DNA of 64,000 nt from Geodermatophilus poikilotrophus (GCF_900111455.1 NZ_FOIE01000002.1:372001-436000); one strand, 5' to 3'. Positions 34,601 to 42,838 are shown, counted from the first letter of the stretch. Notes: generated from the sequence alone by a model not told the origin. Numbers and translations: made by a program.

Positions 34601-35782
34601 CTGACCGACGGCCTCGGGGGGTCGGGTGAACACCTCCTCGAACTGGTCCACGACCACGAGCAGGTGAGCCGCACGGGCCCGGGCAAGTACCCGGGTGACG
34701 ACGTCGGCCAGACCGCCCTTCGACAGGAGTTGGGCGAGGGGATCGGTGAGGACCAGGCGTTGCGTCTCCGACTGCTCCGGCTCCAGGAGCGGGAGCAGTG
34801 CCCCGGCGAGGGCGTGCAGGGGGGACGACGCCTGGGACGGGCGCATGGTGGCGCTGACCCATCCCTCCTCCTGCAGGAGTGCCGGCACCAGGCCCGCGAA
34901 GACGACCGAGGACTTGCCGCTGCCCGAGGGACCCACGACGGCGACCAGAGGACTGCGGCCGACCTCGCGCACCAACCGCGCGGTCAGGTCCTCGCGCCCG
35001 AAGAACACCGCCGCGTCCTGGGTGCGGAACGGGTAGAGGCCGCGGTACGGGGACGCTGCGATCGCGCGCTCGGCCAGCACGGGCCAGGCCTGCACCAGCA
35101 CGCCGGCCGGGATCAGATAGGCGGCGCGCAGGTGGTCCTGCGCGTCCGCGGCCACGGTCATGCCGACGATGCCGGCCAGCTCGTCGTCCCAGACCGCTCC
35201 TCCGCTGAACCCTGATTCGACGGGATACCCGGAGGCGCTGCCGTCCATCTGGACCCAGCCGGCCGCCTGCGCACCCCTGAGGACGCCGGTGGCCCAGACA
35301 CCGTGATCGTGCTTCCGGGGGAAACCGAAGGTCCGGAAGTGGTGGCCCCAGAGCTCGTCAGCGGCTACGAGGCGGACCGGCGACAGACCGGCGGGGCCAG
35401 GACCCACCAGGGAGAGCACGGCGACGTCGCCGCTGTCGTCCGGCGCGACAGGACACCACACCTCGACCCGCGCCTGCGTGACCTGCCCCGGAGCCTGGAG
35501 CGGGAAGTCGACCTGCACGAGGTCGTCCTCGCCCGGCCTCTCCTGGGTACGGCGCCCGAGTGCGCTGGTCACCACGTGAGCGCACGTGACCACGTGGTCG
35601 CTGTCGACGAGGAACGCGCTGCCGACCACGGCGCCGTTCCTGGCACGCACCCGGGCGAGGGCCGCGTTGATCTCGCGGGGCACCCCCGCCGGCCTGACCG
35701 CTCCTGGTGCCGGGGCCGGCACCTCCGCCGAGGTCACGGCCCCCTCGAGCGGAAGGGCACGGCCCTCCCTAGGGGGCGCCAC
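31601..35782 (-). CDS. Trypsin-like protease - STAND NTPase - WD40 fusion, membrane-anchored
   Basis: 1393 residues. (1) Trypsin-like domain, about 35-240, with catalytic His69 (VVTCAHVV), Asp119 (SGDVAVLSL) and Ser193 (GFSGGAVW). (2) STAND NTPase, about 245-660, with Walker A GPSGSGKSS (284-292) and Walker B LLVVVDQFEE (374-383). (3) One membrane helix near 687-707. (4) About thirteen degenerate WD40 blades (FSPDG-type motifs) from 770 to the end, probably two propellers. This is the sensor-switch-effector layout of bacterial conflict and signalling proteins. GTG at 35782 has GGAGA upstream and overlaps the Trypco1 gene by 14 bp; GTG 35737 is an alternative. GC content looks lower than that of its neighbours. 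Confidence 0.88.
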   Translation of the reverse strand: MAPPREGRALPLEGAVTSAEVPAPAPGAVRPAGVPREINAALARVRARNGAVVGSAFLVDSDHVVTCAHVVTSALGRRTQERPGEDDLVQVDFPLQAPGQVTQARVEVWCPVAPDDSGDVAVLSLVGPGPAGLSPVRLVAADELWGHHFRTFGFPRKHDHGVWATGVLRGAQAAGWVQMDGSASGYPVESGFSGGAVWDDELAGIVGMTVAADAQDHLRAAYLIPAGVLVQAWPVLAERAIAASPYRGLYPFRTQDAAVFFGREDLTARLVREVGRSPLVAVVGPSGSGKSSVVFAGLVPALLQEEGWVSATMRPSQASSPLHALAGALLPLLEPEQSETQRLVLTDPLAQLLSKGGLADVVTRVLARARAAHLLVVVDQFEEVFTRPPEAVGQFVQALVSVLPFQQDKRSRQLSIVLTMRADFLGEALRYPAMADALEGAVTTIGQMGRSQLRAVIEKPLPAGARYEPGLVERILDDVGEEPGSLPLLQFALTLLWDRQDRGVLTHAAYDELGRVDGALAAYAERVYRDELMPDEQEQARRLLGQLVRPTDVGVPVRRVARRDEMTDAQWELGQRLAATRLVVADRDPAGTESVELVHEALIGGWSRLHEWVDDDLAFRTWQEQLRTAMAGWEKVGRDPGGLLRGAPLAEAERWREERGEDLTDAEKHFITASCVQRGRGVRRLRITVAGLAALLVVSLVLGVVAFRASQRSEWQAEQAGSRSLVTHAEELAPHEPDTALLLAGAAHEMAPTPESRMLVTRLASERSGVDRLLGTDLGSVRGAVFSPADGSLVLLWDDAEVAFWDLQRGERAGSALEAPDGVGEAALSPDGDTVAFSSRNGDALWVWDRTTGALETAAASPEAYLTGITLSPDGRHIGTCGERGIDLWTRTPLQLHSSVDVRQVTEVEGGSCSVNFAPGGRLVYADGGEIVTWDVIGRREVARDRPALPVPGPGLPETGHLAIAPHGHSALYSNGSTWAWWDVDDRVVLTGEELRVDPSSVVASFSADGRRALLVSGIGAVVLVDMVERTSIGAVPSYGAGVGSLSPDGSTIVSPAGGGVLALCRVGGATGLPVTYVDQVVVRPSEVPEHGARTPAEGVVVHDMEGMTVTATSRDLTSTEPRPSAVTDDGRRLATTRGHPDQVDVVDLSAGAHEVVQLSPPHRGPVEFLAFDASGRFLTSADPSEVVIWDLDSRSRIGGVPSLDDGIQALALQRDGKRVAVAHLSGRAASYDAAGNLVRELPTADAELVQFSPDGRLLAVGGQRELSIWDTSSGRRLSRSVPTGGGSPVATFSADGRYLAASVIEGGTSVVRIWRVPDLEVVGSVSPYTGAWDFAFSPDGSALVVATDGAVFVETFDPSSAVSRICGMVERRLGEEEWREYAPGFEYNDPCE

Positions 35783-36089
35783 CAGGTCTCCACGAGAGCT
35801 TGACGGTGAAGTGGCCCTCTCCCGCGGTCTTCGCGATGACCGCGCCGGCCTCGCACGTCAGCTTGACGCCGAACTCCAGCTCGAGCCCGTCCGGCGACAA
35901 CACCCGCAGCGCCTGGACGGAGGCGTCGGCGGCGTCCCGCACGCCGGCGAGGGCCTCGGTCAGCCGACGCCCCGCCTCGAGGACTCCGTCGTGACCGCGG
36001 CTGACGCGCTCGATGCCGGCGGCATCCTCGTCGACCTCGACCAGCACGGAGGAACCGTCGTCCAGTTGGTAGCGGACCATCTCGCTCAT
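35769..36089 (-). CDS. Trypco1 (CU044_2847) family protein
   Basis: 106 residues. MVRYQLDDGSSVLVEVDE at the start, a central helical region, and the C-terminal LELEFGVKLTCEAGAVIAK plus HFTVKLSWR match the trypsin-co-occurring domain 1 family, small proteins found next to trypsin-like proteases in predicted conflict systems. GGGGGA precedes the ATG at 36089. The stop lies 14 bp inside the start of the protease-STAND gene, so the two are cotranslated and likely form one system, with this protein as regulator, substrate or adaptor. Confidence 0.85.
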   Translation of the reverse strand: MSEMVRYQLDDGSSVLVEVDEDAAGIERVSRGHDGVLEAGRRLTEALAGVRDAADASVQALRVLSPDGLELEFGVKLTCEAGAVIAKTAGEGHFTVKLSWRPGGAP

Positions 36090-36161
36090 CAGGTCCCCCG
36101 GACGGCACAGTCGGGCGCGACGCCGCGGACACGGAACGACGAGCCATGGTGCGCGTGCAGC

Positions 36162-36209
36162 GTCACCGCGCCGTCACGGCGCTGTCACCGACGGCTGGAC
36201 GGCGGTGAC
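36162..36209 (-). terminator. Imperfect hairpin downstream of npdG
   Basis: GTCACCGCGCCGTC (36162-36175) faces GACGGCGGTGAC (36198-36209) with a 2-nt bulge. It lies just past the npdG stop and would separate npdG from the Trypco1 module on the same strand. Confidence 0.45.
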
Positions 36210-36217
36210 CGGACGCC

Positions 36218-36913
36218 TCAGACGTCGGTGACGCGGATGCCGGCGTGCGCCTTGTACCGGCGGTTGACCGACACCAGGTTGATCGTCAGCGCCTCGACCT
36301 GGCGGGCGTTGCGCAGCCGGCCGGCGTAGATCCCCCGCATGCCCGGCAGCCGGCCGGCCAGCGCCTGCACGGTGTCGGTGGCCTCGCGGACGTCGCCGAC
36401 GACCATCACGTCGCCGTCCAGGGTGGGCCTGGAGAGGTCCTCGAGCAGCCGCGCCGACAGGTGGTGGAAGGCGCCCACGACGTGCGAGTCGGGCAGCAGC
36501 GCGGCGGCCTGCTGGGCCGCCGACCCCTCGGGGACGTCGAGCACGTACGCGCCGAGCTCGTCGAAGGCCATGGGGACGACGCAGTCGACGACGACCTTGC
36601 CGGCCAGCGGGGTGGCGAGCTCCGCGAGGGTGTCGGCGTGCCCTGCGTACGGCACGGCGACGACGACCAGGTCGGCCGCGCCCGCGACGTCGACGTTGGC
36701 GCCGCCGGTCACCGAGACACCGGTGCCCCCGGCCGCGGCGGTGGCCCGCTCGGCGACCTGCGCGGCGACCTCACCGGCGCGCTCGGCGTCCCGCGACCCG
36801 AGCAGCACGCGCTGCCCGGCCGCCGTCAGCCGGACGGCGAGCCCGCGGCCCTGCGGACCGGTGCCACCCAGCACGCCGACGACCAGGTCATCCACCGAGC
36901 GTCCGTCCGACAC
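36218..36913 (-). CDS. npdG: NADPH:F420 reductase
   Basis: 231 residues. VGVLGGTGPQGRGLAVRL is the NADP-binding loop and LLGSRDAERA the 2'-phosphate contact, as in F420H2:NADP oxidoreductase. It moves hydride between NADPH and coenzyme F420, a deazaflavin common in actinobacteria. GTG at 36913 has AGGGGG upstream and is preferred to an in-frame GTG at 36931. Other F420 genes are not in the window. Confidence 0.88.
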   Translation of the reverse strand: MSDGRSVDDLVVGVLGGTGPQGRGLAVRLTAAGQRVLLGSRDAERAGEVAAQVAERATAAAGGTGVSVTGGANVDVAGAADLVVVAVPYAGHADTLAELATPLAGKVVVDCVVPMAFDELGAYVLDVPEGSAAQQAAALLPDSHVVGAFHHLSARLLEDLSRPTLDGDVMVVGDVREATDTVQALAGRLPGMRGIYAGRLRNARQVEALTINLVSVNRRYKAHAGIRVTDV

Positions 36914-36984
36914 GTCCCACCCCCTGCGCACGCCGGACCCCCCGGCGTTCCGCAGGGATCATGCCCGGACGGCGGAGCGGGCTC

Positions 36985-37170
36985 TCAGTCGCCGTCCTTC
37001 CACGCGCGGTCCTCGGCGTTCAGCTGCTCCTCGCGCTCGGCCACCGACTGCAACGCGTGCTCGGCCTCCTCGCGGGTCGCGTACGGGCCCAGGCGGTGCC
37101 GCTCGGCACACCCGTCCCTGTCCTCCACGGTGTGGTGCTTGAGGCAGTAGAACCACGGTCCCTGCGCCAT
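36985..37170 (-). CDS. Small conserved actinobacterial protein (WFYCLKHH type)
   Basis: 61 residues. WFYCLKHHTVE, a second cysteine (GCAERHRLGPY), then TREEAEHALQSVAEREEQ and an acidic DRAWKDGD tail match a widely conserved small actinobacterial protein of unknown function; the two cysteines and histidines could bind a metal. GGAGGAGG precedes the ATG at 37170, one of the best ribosome-binding sites in the window. Confidence 0.78.
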   Translation of the reverse strand: MAQGPWFYCLKHHTVEDRDGCAERHRLGPYATREEAEHALQSVAEREEQLNAEDRAWKDGD

Positions 37171-37213
37171 GTCGTCCTCCTCCGTCGTCGTCCGCCGGCC
37201 GTTCCCTTCCCGG

Positions 37214-37684
37214 TCAGACGTCGACCATCACCTGGTCGTGCCGGGCGTAGAAGGCGGTCATCTCCTCCGGGGACGGCTTGCGGCCGCTGCGGCGCAGCTC
37301 CGCCATCTCGGCGAAGAACTGCTCCCGGGCGATGCCGGGCGCGAAGAGGATGAGGAAGTCGGCAGGCTCGTCCCCGTCGTTGCGGAAGCCGTGCACGCCG
37401 CGCTCGTGCACCAGCGCGAAGTCCCCCGCCGAGTACGGCCGCCACGCCCCGTCGGCGTACACGGTCAGCCTGCCGGAGACCACGTAGAACGACTCGGAGA
37501 ACGTCTGGTGGTAGTGCGGCGCGGCGCCCGGGCTGCGCGGCGCGAGCCGGTACTGGACCAGGCCGAAGCGGCCGGCGGTCTCCGAACCGGGCGCGACCAT
37601 GCGCAGCGCGCTGGTCCCTGCCTCGACCATCGGGTGCTCGGCGAGGGTGCGGACGACGACCGTGCCGGGATCCGGGTGGGACAC
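37214..37684 (-). CDS. Cupin domain protein
   Basis: 156 residues forming one cupin barrel: HYHQTFSESFYVVSGRLTV gives the first metal motif (H-x-H...E) and GDFALVHERGVHGFRND the second with its histidine. Single-domain cupins include dioxygenases, isomerases and sensors; nothing fixes the substrate. GTG at 37684 is used, with GTG 37693 in frame. Divergent from the diguanylate cyclase (118 bp). Confidence 0.85.
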   Translation of the reverse strand: MSHPDPGTVVVRTLAEHPMVEAGTSALRMVAPGSETAGRFGLVQYRLAPRSPGAAPHYHQTFSESFYVVSGRLTVYADGAWRPYSAGDFALVHERGVHGFRNDGDEPADFLILFAPGIAREQFFAEMAELRRSGRKPSPEEMTAFYARHDQVMVDV

Positions 37685-37802
37685 GGCCGTCACCCTGGCA
37701 CCGCCGTGCGGCCGCGTCGACCCGTCCCGGCCACTGGGACACCTGGTGACGGAAGTGCAACGGCAGTTCCTGCGGAACCGCCCGGTACGGCATGCTGCCC
37801 CC

Positions 37803-38948
37803 GTGACGGGGTGGCGACGCAAGGGCACCGACACACTGGGCAGGCGGCGCGGCTCAGCCGTCAGCCCGGGGCCGGAACACCGGATCGCGGCGCTCGCCCT
37901 CGCCGCGCTCACCTTCGTCGCCGGCCTCATCGGCATGGCGAACCTCTTCGTCGACGGGACGCTGCACCAGGGCGCCACCCGCACCAGCTACACCGCCGCG
38001 ATGGCCGCCTGCCTGGCGGCGGCCGTCGCGCTGGCCGTCCGGCAGCGGATCGGCCGGTGGCAGACCTTCGGGCTGGTGCTGCTCGTCGAGGTCGTCTACG
38101 TGATCGTCGTCCTCAGCATCTCCGAGCCGGCGCAGGCGACCCCGCTGATGCTGCTGTTCCCCTCGTTCGTCGCCGCCTGGTTCCTCGGCACCTGGATGCT
38201 GGGTGCCACCATGCTCGCGACGGTGGTGGCCTGCACGGTCGCCCTCGAGCACACCTACGACGGGATCCTGACGATCGCCGTGCAGGTGGCGATCAGCGCC
38301 GGCGCCCTGAACACCGCGGCGTTCGGCGTCCACGTGCTGCGCCGCCGGGTCCAGCGGCTGCTCGAGGCCACGCAGGCGCTGTCCCACCAGGACCCGCTCA
38401 CCGGGCTGGCCAACCGGCGCTTCCTCCTCGAGCAGGCCCCGAGGGTCTGGCGACAGGCCCGCCGCGAGGGGTCGCGGGTGGCCGCGATGGTCCTGGACCT
38501 CGACCACTTCAAGCAGCTCAACGACGCCCACGGGCACGCCGCCGGGGACGCCGTGCTGCGGGCGGTGGCGACGTCCCTGTCGGCCACCGTGCGGCCCAGC
38601 GACGTGCTGGCCCGCACCGGCGGTGAGGAGCTGATCGTGCTCGGGCTGGTCAGCGACGCGGCCGAGGCGCACCGGCTGGCCGAGCGGCTGCGGGCGGCGG
38701 TGCGCACCAGCCGCACCGCCGAGGGGCACGCGGCGACCGCCTCGATCGGCATCGCGCTGGCTCGGCCGGTGGACGGCGAGGACGCCGGCGACGCGATGTG
38801 GCGGCTGGTCGACCGCGCGGACGGCGCCATGTACGCGGCCAAGCAGGCCGGCCGCGACCGTGTGGCCGCCGTCGTGCCCCGGCAGCGCGGCGGGCGCTTC
38901 GCCGACAGCACCCCACCGAACGGCCACGCGACCGGTGGAGCGGCCTGA
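37803..38948 (+). CDS. Membrane-bound diguanylate cyclase (GGDEF domain)
   Basis: 381 residues: about six membrane helices in the first 190 residues, a short linker, then a GGDEF domain from ALSHQDPLTGLANRRFLLE. The active-site loop is GGEEL (near residue 272), a functional variant, and RPSD sits exactly five residues before it, an intact inhibitory I-site. It should make cyclic di-GMP with product feedback. The membrane part is probably the sensor. GTG at 37803. A dispersed repeat follows the stop. Confidence 0.92.
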   Translation: MTGWRRKGTDTLGRRRGSAVSPGPEHRIAALALAALTFVAGLIGMANLFVDGTLHQGATRTSYTAAMAACLAAAVALAVRQRIGRWQTFGLVLLVEVVYVIVVLSISEPAQATPLMLLFPSFVAAWFLGTWMLGATMLATVVACTVALEHTYDGILTIAVQVAISAGALNTAAFGVHVLRRRVQRLLEATQALSHQDPLTGLANRRFLLEQAPRVWRQARREGSRVAAMVLDLDHFKQLNDAHGHAAGDAVLRAVATSLSATVRPSDVLARTGGEELIVLGLVSDAAEAHRLAERLRAAVRTSRTAEGHAATASIGIALARPVDGEDAGDAMWRLVDRADGAMYAAKQAGRDRVAAVVPRQRGGRFADSTPPNGHATGGAA

Positions 38949-39002
38949 GGGAGGACCCCTGTGCCCCCGCCACAGGCAGGCTCGCGACGGGACCCTGCAG
39001 CG
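38949..39002 (+). repeat. Dispersed 3'-end repeat, copy at diguanylate cyclase
   Basis: Starts at the first base after the stop. In gene direction: GGGAGGACCCC, GCCCCCGCCACAGGCAGG, CTCGCGACGGGACCCTGCAG. This is the reverse complement of the minus-strand copies, so orientation follows the gene. Confidence 0.75.
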
Positions 39003-39053
39003 GGGCCGCACCCTCGACCTGTGGCGCCGCCGGTTCTCTGCTCCACTCTCCCC

Positions 39054-40367
39054 ATGCCGCTCGTCGCGCCGGACCCGACCCGCACGGTGCCGCTGCCGCT
39101 GCGCGAGCAGGCCGACGTCCGCGACCGGTGGCTGACCCAGCGGCTGCTCGACCTGCTGCCCGGGCTGATGGACCGCGCCGGCATCGACCTGTGGCTGGTC
39201 GTGGGCCGCGAGTACAACGAGGACCCGGTGCTGGCCACGCTGCTCCCGGCCACCTGGCTCTCGGCCCGCCGGCGCACGATCCTCGTGCTGCACCGCAGCG
39301 ACGACGGCGTCACCGCGGCGGCGGTCTCGCGCTACCCGGTGGGCCAGTTCCTGCCGGCCTGGTCGCCCGATGACGCCGGGCGGCCGCCGGCCGAGGACAC
39401 CCAGTGGGCGGAGGTCCGCCGCATCGTCGAACAGGCCGCACCGCGGCGGATCGGCATCGACGTCTCCGCGGACTTCGCCCTCGCCGACGGGCTGTCGCAC
39501 ACCGAGCACCGTCGGCTCACCGAGGCGCTGGGGCCGTGGTCCGACCGGCTGGTGCCGGCCGAGGACCTCGCGGTCGGCTGGCTGGAGACGCGGCTGCCGG
39601 AGGAGATCGCCGTCCTGGACCGGCTGAACCAGCGGGTGCGCGAGGTGGTCGAGGAGGCCTTCTCCCCCGCCGTCCTGACCGCCGGTGTCTCCACCGGCAC
39701 CGACCTGGCCTGGTGGATCCGCCAGCGCCTGTCCGACCTGGGCGTCGAGCCGTGGTTCCACCCGGTGGTCGACGTGCAGCGCGCCGGGGTGGCGCCGCGC
39801 TGCGAGCAGGGCGCGCTGCTGCCGGCCGTCCCCTTCGACGTGCCGGTGGAGCCCGGCGACCTGGTGCACTGCGACGTCGGCCTGTCCAGTCTCGGTCTCA
39901 AGACCGACAGCCAGCGCAACGGCTACGTGCTGCGGCGCGGCGAGACGGACGCGCCGGCCGGGCTGCACCAGGCGCTGGCCGTGGGCAACCGGCTGCAGGA
40001 CCTCACCACGGCGGAGCTCGTCGCCGGCCGGACCGGGAACGAGGTGCTGGCCGCGGTCCGGTGCGCCGCGGCGGCCGAGGGCATCGACGGCGACGTCTAC
40101 TCGCACCCGGTCGGCGTCCACGGCCACGGCGCGGGACCGGCGATCGGCCGGTGGGACGACCAGCGCGGCGTGCCCGGGGCCGGCGACCGGGTGCTGCACC
40201 CGGACACCGTCTACGCCCTCGAGCTGTGCGTGCGGGTGCCGGTGGCCGAGTGGGGCGGCCAGCCGGTGCGCATGGCGCTGGAGGAGGGCGTGGCCCTCAC
40301 CGAGGACGGCGTGAGCTACCTCGGCGACCGGCAGACCGAGCTGCTGCTCATCCCCGGCGCCGGATAG
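39054..40367 (+). CDS. M24 family metallopeptidase (Xaa-Pro peptidase-like)
   Basis: 437 residues. An N-terminal creatinase-like domain (to about 200) precedes the pita-bread fold, with metal-ligand-type segments DLVHCDVGLSSLGLKTD, HPVGVHGHGAG and YALELCVR. Two of the usual five ligands are hard to place by eye, so activity is likely but not certain. ATG at 39054, soon after the repeat element. Its last 20 bp overlap the 3' end of the convergent SDR gene. Confidence 0.82.
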   Translation: MPLVAPDPTRTVPLPLREQADVRDRWLTQRLLDLLPGLMDRAGIDLWLVVGREYNEDPVLATLLPATWLSARRRTILVLHRSDDGVTAAAVSRYPVGQFLPAWSPDDAGRPPAEDTQWAEVRRIVEQAAPRRIGIDVSADFALADGLSHTEHRRLTEALGPWSDRLVPAEDLAVGWLETRLPEEIAVLDRLNQRVREVVEEAFSPAVLTAGVSTGTDLAWWIRQRLSDLGVEPWFHPVVDVQRAGVAPRCEQGALLPAVPFDVPVEPGDLVHCDVGLSSLGLKTDSQRNGYVLRRGETDAPAGLHQALAVGNRLQDLTTAELVAGRTGNEVLAAVRCAAAAEGIDGDVYSHPVGVHGHGAGPAIGRWDDQRGVPGAGDRVLHPDTVYALELCVRVPVAEWGGQPVRMALEEGVALTEDGVSYLGDRQTELLLIPGAG

Positions 40368-41334
40368 CCCGCAGGAGGAGTTCGCCGGGCCGTGCCACGA
40401 CGCCCGCGACCCGGGTGACCGGGCTCGTGGTGAGCGCCTGGTCGGCGAAGGCGCCGCGGACCCGGCCGGGGCCCGGCGTGGGGGTGTCGAGGATGTCGGT
40501 GCCGTCGTCGGGGCGGTCGGTGGTCTGCAGCTGCCGGCCGGTCAGCGACAGCACCGCGTCGGTGAGCGCCGGGCTGAACCGCTGCCCGGCGATGAAGCCC
40601 AGCGCGGCGTCGCCCACCGGGATCTCCCGGCGCGGGTGCACCGACGCCCGCACGACCGCCTCGGCGACCAGCTCGGGCGCGTACACCGGGGGCGGTGGCT
40701 TGGGCATCGAGCCGAGCTTGGTGCGGGCGTGCTCGAAGAACGGCGTGGCGATCCCGGCGGGCAGGATCTGGCTCACCTCGACCGGGGACCCCTCCTCCGC
40801 GAGCTCCATCCGCAGCGCGTCGTAGAAGGCGCGCAGCGCGAACTTGCTCGCCGAGTACGGCGCGTGCAGCGGGATGGACCGGTAGCCCTCGACCGAGCCG
40901 ATGCCGATGAGCACGCCGCCGCCTGCTCGCTCCAGGGCCGGGACGGCGGCCTGCGCGGCGGCCACGTGCCCGATGTAGTTGACCTCGGTGACCCGGCGGA
41001 ACTCGTCGAGGTCGATCTGCTGGACCGAGCCCCAGATGCCGACGCCCGGCACGGTCACGAAGGTGTCGATCCGGCCGAACCGGGCCTCGGCGGCGTCGAC
41101 CAGCGCCCGGACGGCGGCCTGGTCGGTGATGTCGGTGGGGACGGCGACCGCCTCCGCGCCCGCCCGCTCGAGCTCCTCGACCAGCGTGCCGAGGGCCTCC
41201 TCACCCCGGGAGGCGACGACGATCCGGGTGCAGCCCTGGCGCGCGAACTCCAGCGCCGTCGCCCGGCCGATGCCGCTGGAGGCACCGAGGACGACGACGA
41301 CCTGGTCGCTGACGGGACGTCGGGTGTCGGCCAT
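40348..41334 (-). CDS. SDR family oxidoreductase
   Basis: 328 residues: VVLGASSGIGRATALEFA cofactor loop, IGSVEG with the catalytic serine, YSASKFALRAF with Tyr/Lys. The long C-terminus (after VYAPELVAEAV) with predicted helices is common in actinobacterial SDRs of the DltE/YdfG-like group. The usual NNAG is replaced by VTVPGVG. Substrate unknown. It ends inside the last codons of the peptidase gene on the other strand. Confidence 0.86.
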   Translation of the reverse strand: MADTRRPVSDQVVVVLGASSGIGRATALEFARQGCTRIVVASRGEEALGTLVEELERAGAEAVAVPTDITDQAAVRALVDAAEARFGRIDTFVTVPGVGIWGSVQQIDLDEFRRVTEVNYIGHVAAAQAAVPALERAGGGVLIGIGSVEGYRSIPLHAPYSASKFALRAFYDALRMELAEEGSPVEVSQILPAGIATPFFEHARTKLGSMPKPPPPVYAPELVAEAVVRASVHPRREIPVGDAALGFIAGQRFSPALTDAVLSLTGRQLQTTDRPDDGTDILDTPTPGPGRVRGAFADQALTTSPVTRVAGVVARPGELLLRAIRRRG

Positions 41335-41521
41335 GCCGTCGGCCTACCCCTGATCCGGCGCGGCGGAACCCCGTCCGCCCGGCTCGCCGAGCGGGCCCGA
41401 CCACGCTGCGCTGCTCGGCTCCTCCAGAGGCGGGTCGCGCCGCTCCGGGTGCCGGGGCCTGGGAGCCCGGACGCGGACCGAGCCACCACCGCCACCAGGC
41501 ACGGACTGCCACCCTGCGGGC

Positions 41522-42172
41522 GTGGCTTCGCACGAACCGGGCCCGGGCGCGCCGCTGTTCGCCCGGGGGACGACGGAGTTCGACCGCGCGCTCGCGTTCT
41601 TCGACGGGACCTACGCCGTCGCGCTCACCCTGCTCGTCACCACGCTGGACCGGACGGACGGACCCGACGCCTGGGCTGGTCCCGCCGCCCTGTGGGCGGC
41701 GATCGGGACCGAGCTCGTGGCCTTCTTCCTCGCCTTCACCGTCGTCGCCTTCTACTGGCGCTCGAACCACGCCTTCGTCGCGCGGCTGCACCACCTCAGC
41801 GGGCGCCTCGTCACCGTGAACCTCGTGCTGCTCGCCTTCGTCGTGCTGCTCCCGTTCACCACCGACGCGCTGGGGGAGCACGGGGAGCCGCTGGCGACGG
41901 CGGTCTTCGCGGGGAACGTCGCGGTGATCTCCTCGACCGAAGCGGTGATGTTCCTGGTGGCGTGGCGGAACGGGTTGCTCAGCGCGCCGCCGTCCGCTCG
42001 GCGGGTGAGGCTCGAGCTGGTGCCCCAGCTCGTCCCTCCAGCGGTGTTCCTCGCGTCGATCCCGGTCGCGTACCTGGCCTCCTCCGCCGCCGCTCGGCTG
42101 TCGTGGCTCGCACTCGTCGTCCTCAACCCGGCGGTCGGCATCCTGGTCAGCCGCCGGGCTCCGCTGGTGTGA
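41522..42172 (+). CDS. TMEM175-like / DUF1211 membrane protein
   Basis: 216 residues with about six hydrophobic helices. FDRALAFFDGTYAVALTLLVT fits the pore-helix signature R-x3-F-x-D of bacterial TMEM175 potassium channels, with one serine replaced (FFD for FSD), and FYWRSNHAFVARLHHL follows as in the family. Channel activity is inferred. GTG start at 41522. Confidence 0.78.
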   Translation: MASHEPGPGAPLFARGTTEFDRALAFFDGTYAVALTLLVTTLDRTDGPDAWAGPAALWAAIGTELVAFFLAFTVVAFYWRSNHAFVARLHHLSGRLVTVNLVLLAFVVLLPFTTDALGEHGEPLATAVFAGNVAVISSTEAVMFLVAWRNGLLSAPPSARRVRLELVPQLVPPAVFLASIPVAYLASSAAARLSWLALVVLNPAVGILVSRRAPLV

Positions 42173-42409
42173 CGAGCGGCGGGCCCCGGGAATCCGCTGT
42201 CGCGGTCCACGCCGTCGCTCAGCGTCCTCGGGCGGCGGCACGCCCGTCCGTCCGGATCCAGGGGGACGGTGCGCCGGTCCAGGACGGCCGTCCGGCGTTC
42301 CTCGTCCGCGTCCGGCTGGTCGCTAGAGTCCGGTCGTGGGCTCCTCCCCCATGGCGCGCGCTGCCGACGGCGGCCACAGCTCCCGGCGCCCGTCCGTCGG
42401 GCACGCGTA

Positions 42410-42832
42410 GTGGACCCGGACGACTGGTCCAAGGTGGTGCTCGCAGCCATCCCCGTGGTGGGCGCCGTGGCCAAGCTCCTCCGGAGCGCGGTCCAGGGGC
42501 GCCGCGGCCGGTTGGTCAGCGACGCGGACCTGCTCGCGAAGCTCCCTCCGGACAGCGCTGCGTACGGGCGGCTGCTCGAGCACCTGGACGAGGAGGTCGC
42601 GCGCATCATCGTGGAGGAGGACCGGAAGCGACGCGACTCCGTCGGGGTCGTGCTCGGCGTGGCCCTCCTGGCGGGGGCAGCAGCCCTCGTCGTCTCGGCC
42701 TGGCGCAGCGACGGGGACGTGTCCCCGTTCCTGTGGGCGGCCGCGGCAGTGGTCGCCCTCCTCGGCACCGTCGGCCTGGTGCAGGACGCGATCCCGCGGG
42801 CGCGGGACGACACGGGCCGACCGATCAGGTAG
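42410..42832 (+). CDS. Hypothetical membrane protein with two C-terminal helices
   Basis: 140 residues. A short hydrophobic patch (VVLAAIPVVGAVAKLL), a charged helical middle with KLPPDSAAYGRLLEHLDEE and then two membrane helices (VGVVLGVALLAGAAALVVS and FLWAAAAVVALLGTVGLV). I do not recognise it. GTG at 42410 by composition; no clear ribosome-binding site. Its stop is 6 bp from the end of the convergent ChaB-like gene. Confidence 0.55.
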   Translation: MDPDDWSKVVLAAIPVVGAVAKLLRSAVQGRRGRLVSDADLLAKLPPDSAAYGRLLEHLDEEVARIIVEEDRKRRDSVGVVLGVALLAGAAALVVSAWRSDGDVSPFLWAAAAVVALLGTVGLVQDAIPRARDDTGRPIR

Positions 42833-42838
42833 GCCGCT

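Noticed and set aside
31601..36089. Assigning the STAND module to a known AVAST (Avs) type
   Set aside because: The layout (trypsin first, WD40 sensor, membrane helix, Trypco1 partner) and absence of a nuclease do not fit the described Avs types that I know.
36218..36931. Extending the conflict island to npdG
   Set aside because: npdG is a common actinobacterial housekeeping gene with usual composition, and a hairpin separates it from the module.
41335..41521. Possible small gene or RNA in the gap between SDR and TMEM175 genes
   Set aside because: Frames here lack ribosome-binding sites and hydrophobic or domain-like character; no stable hairpin seen.
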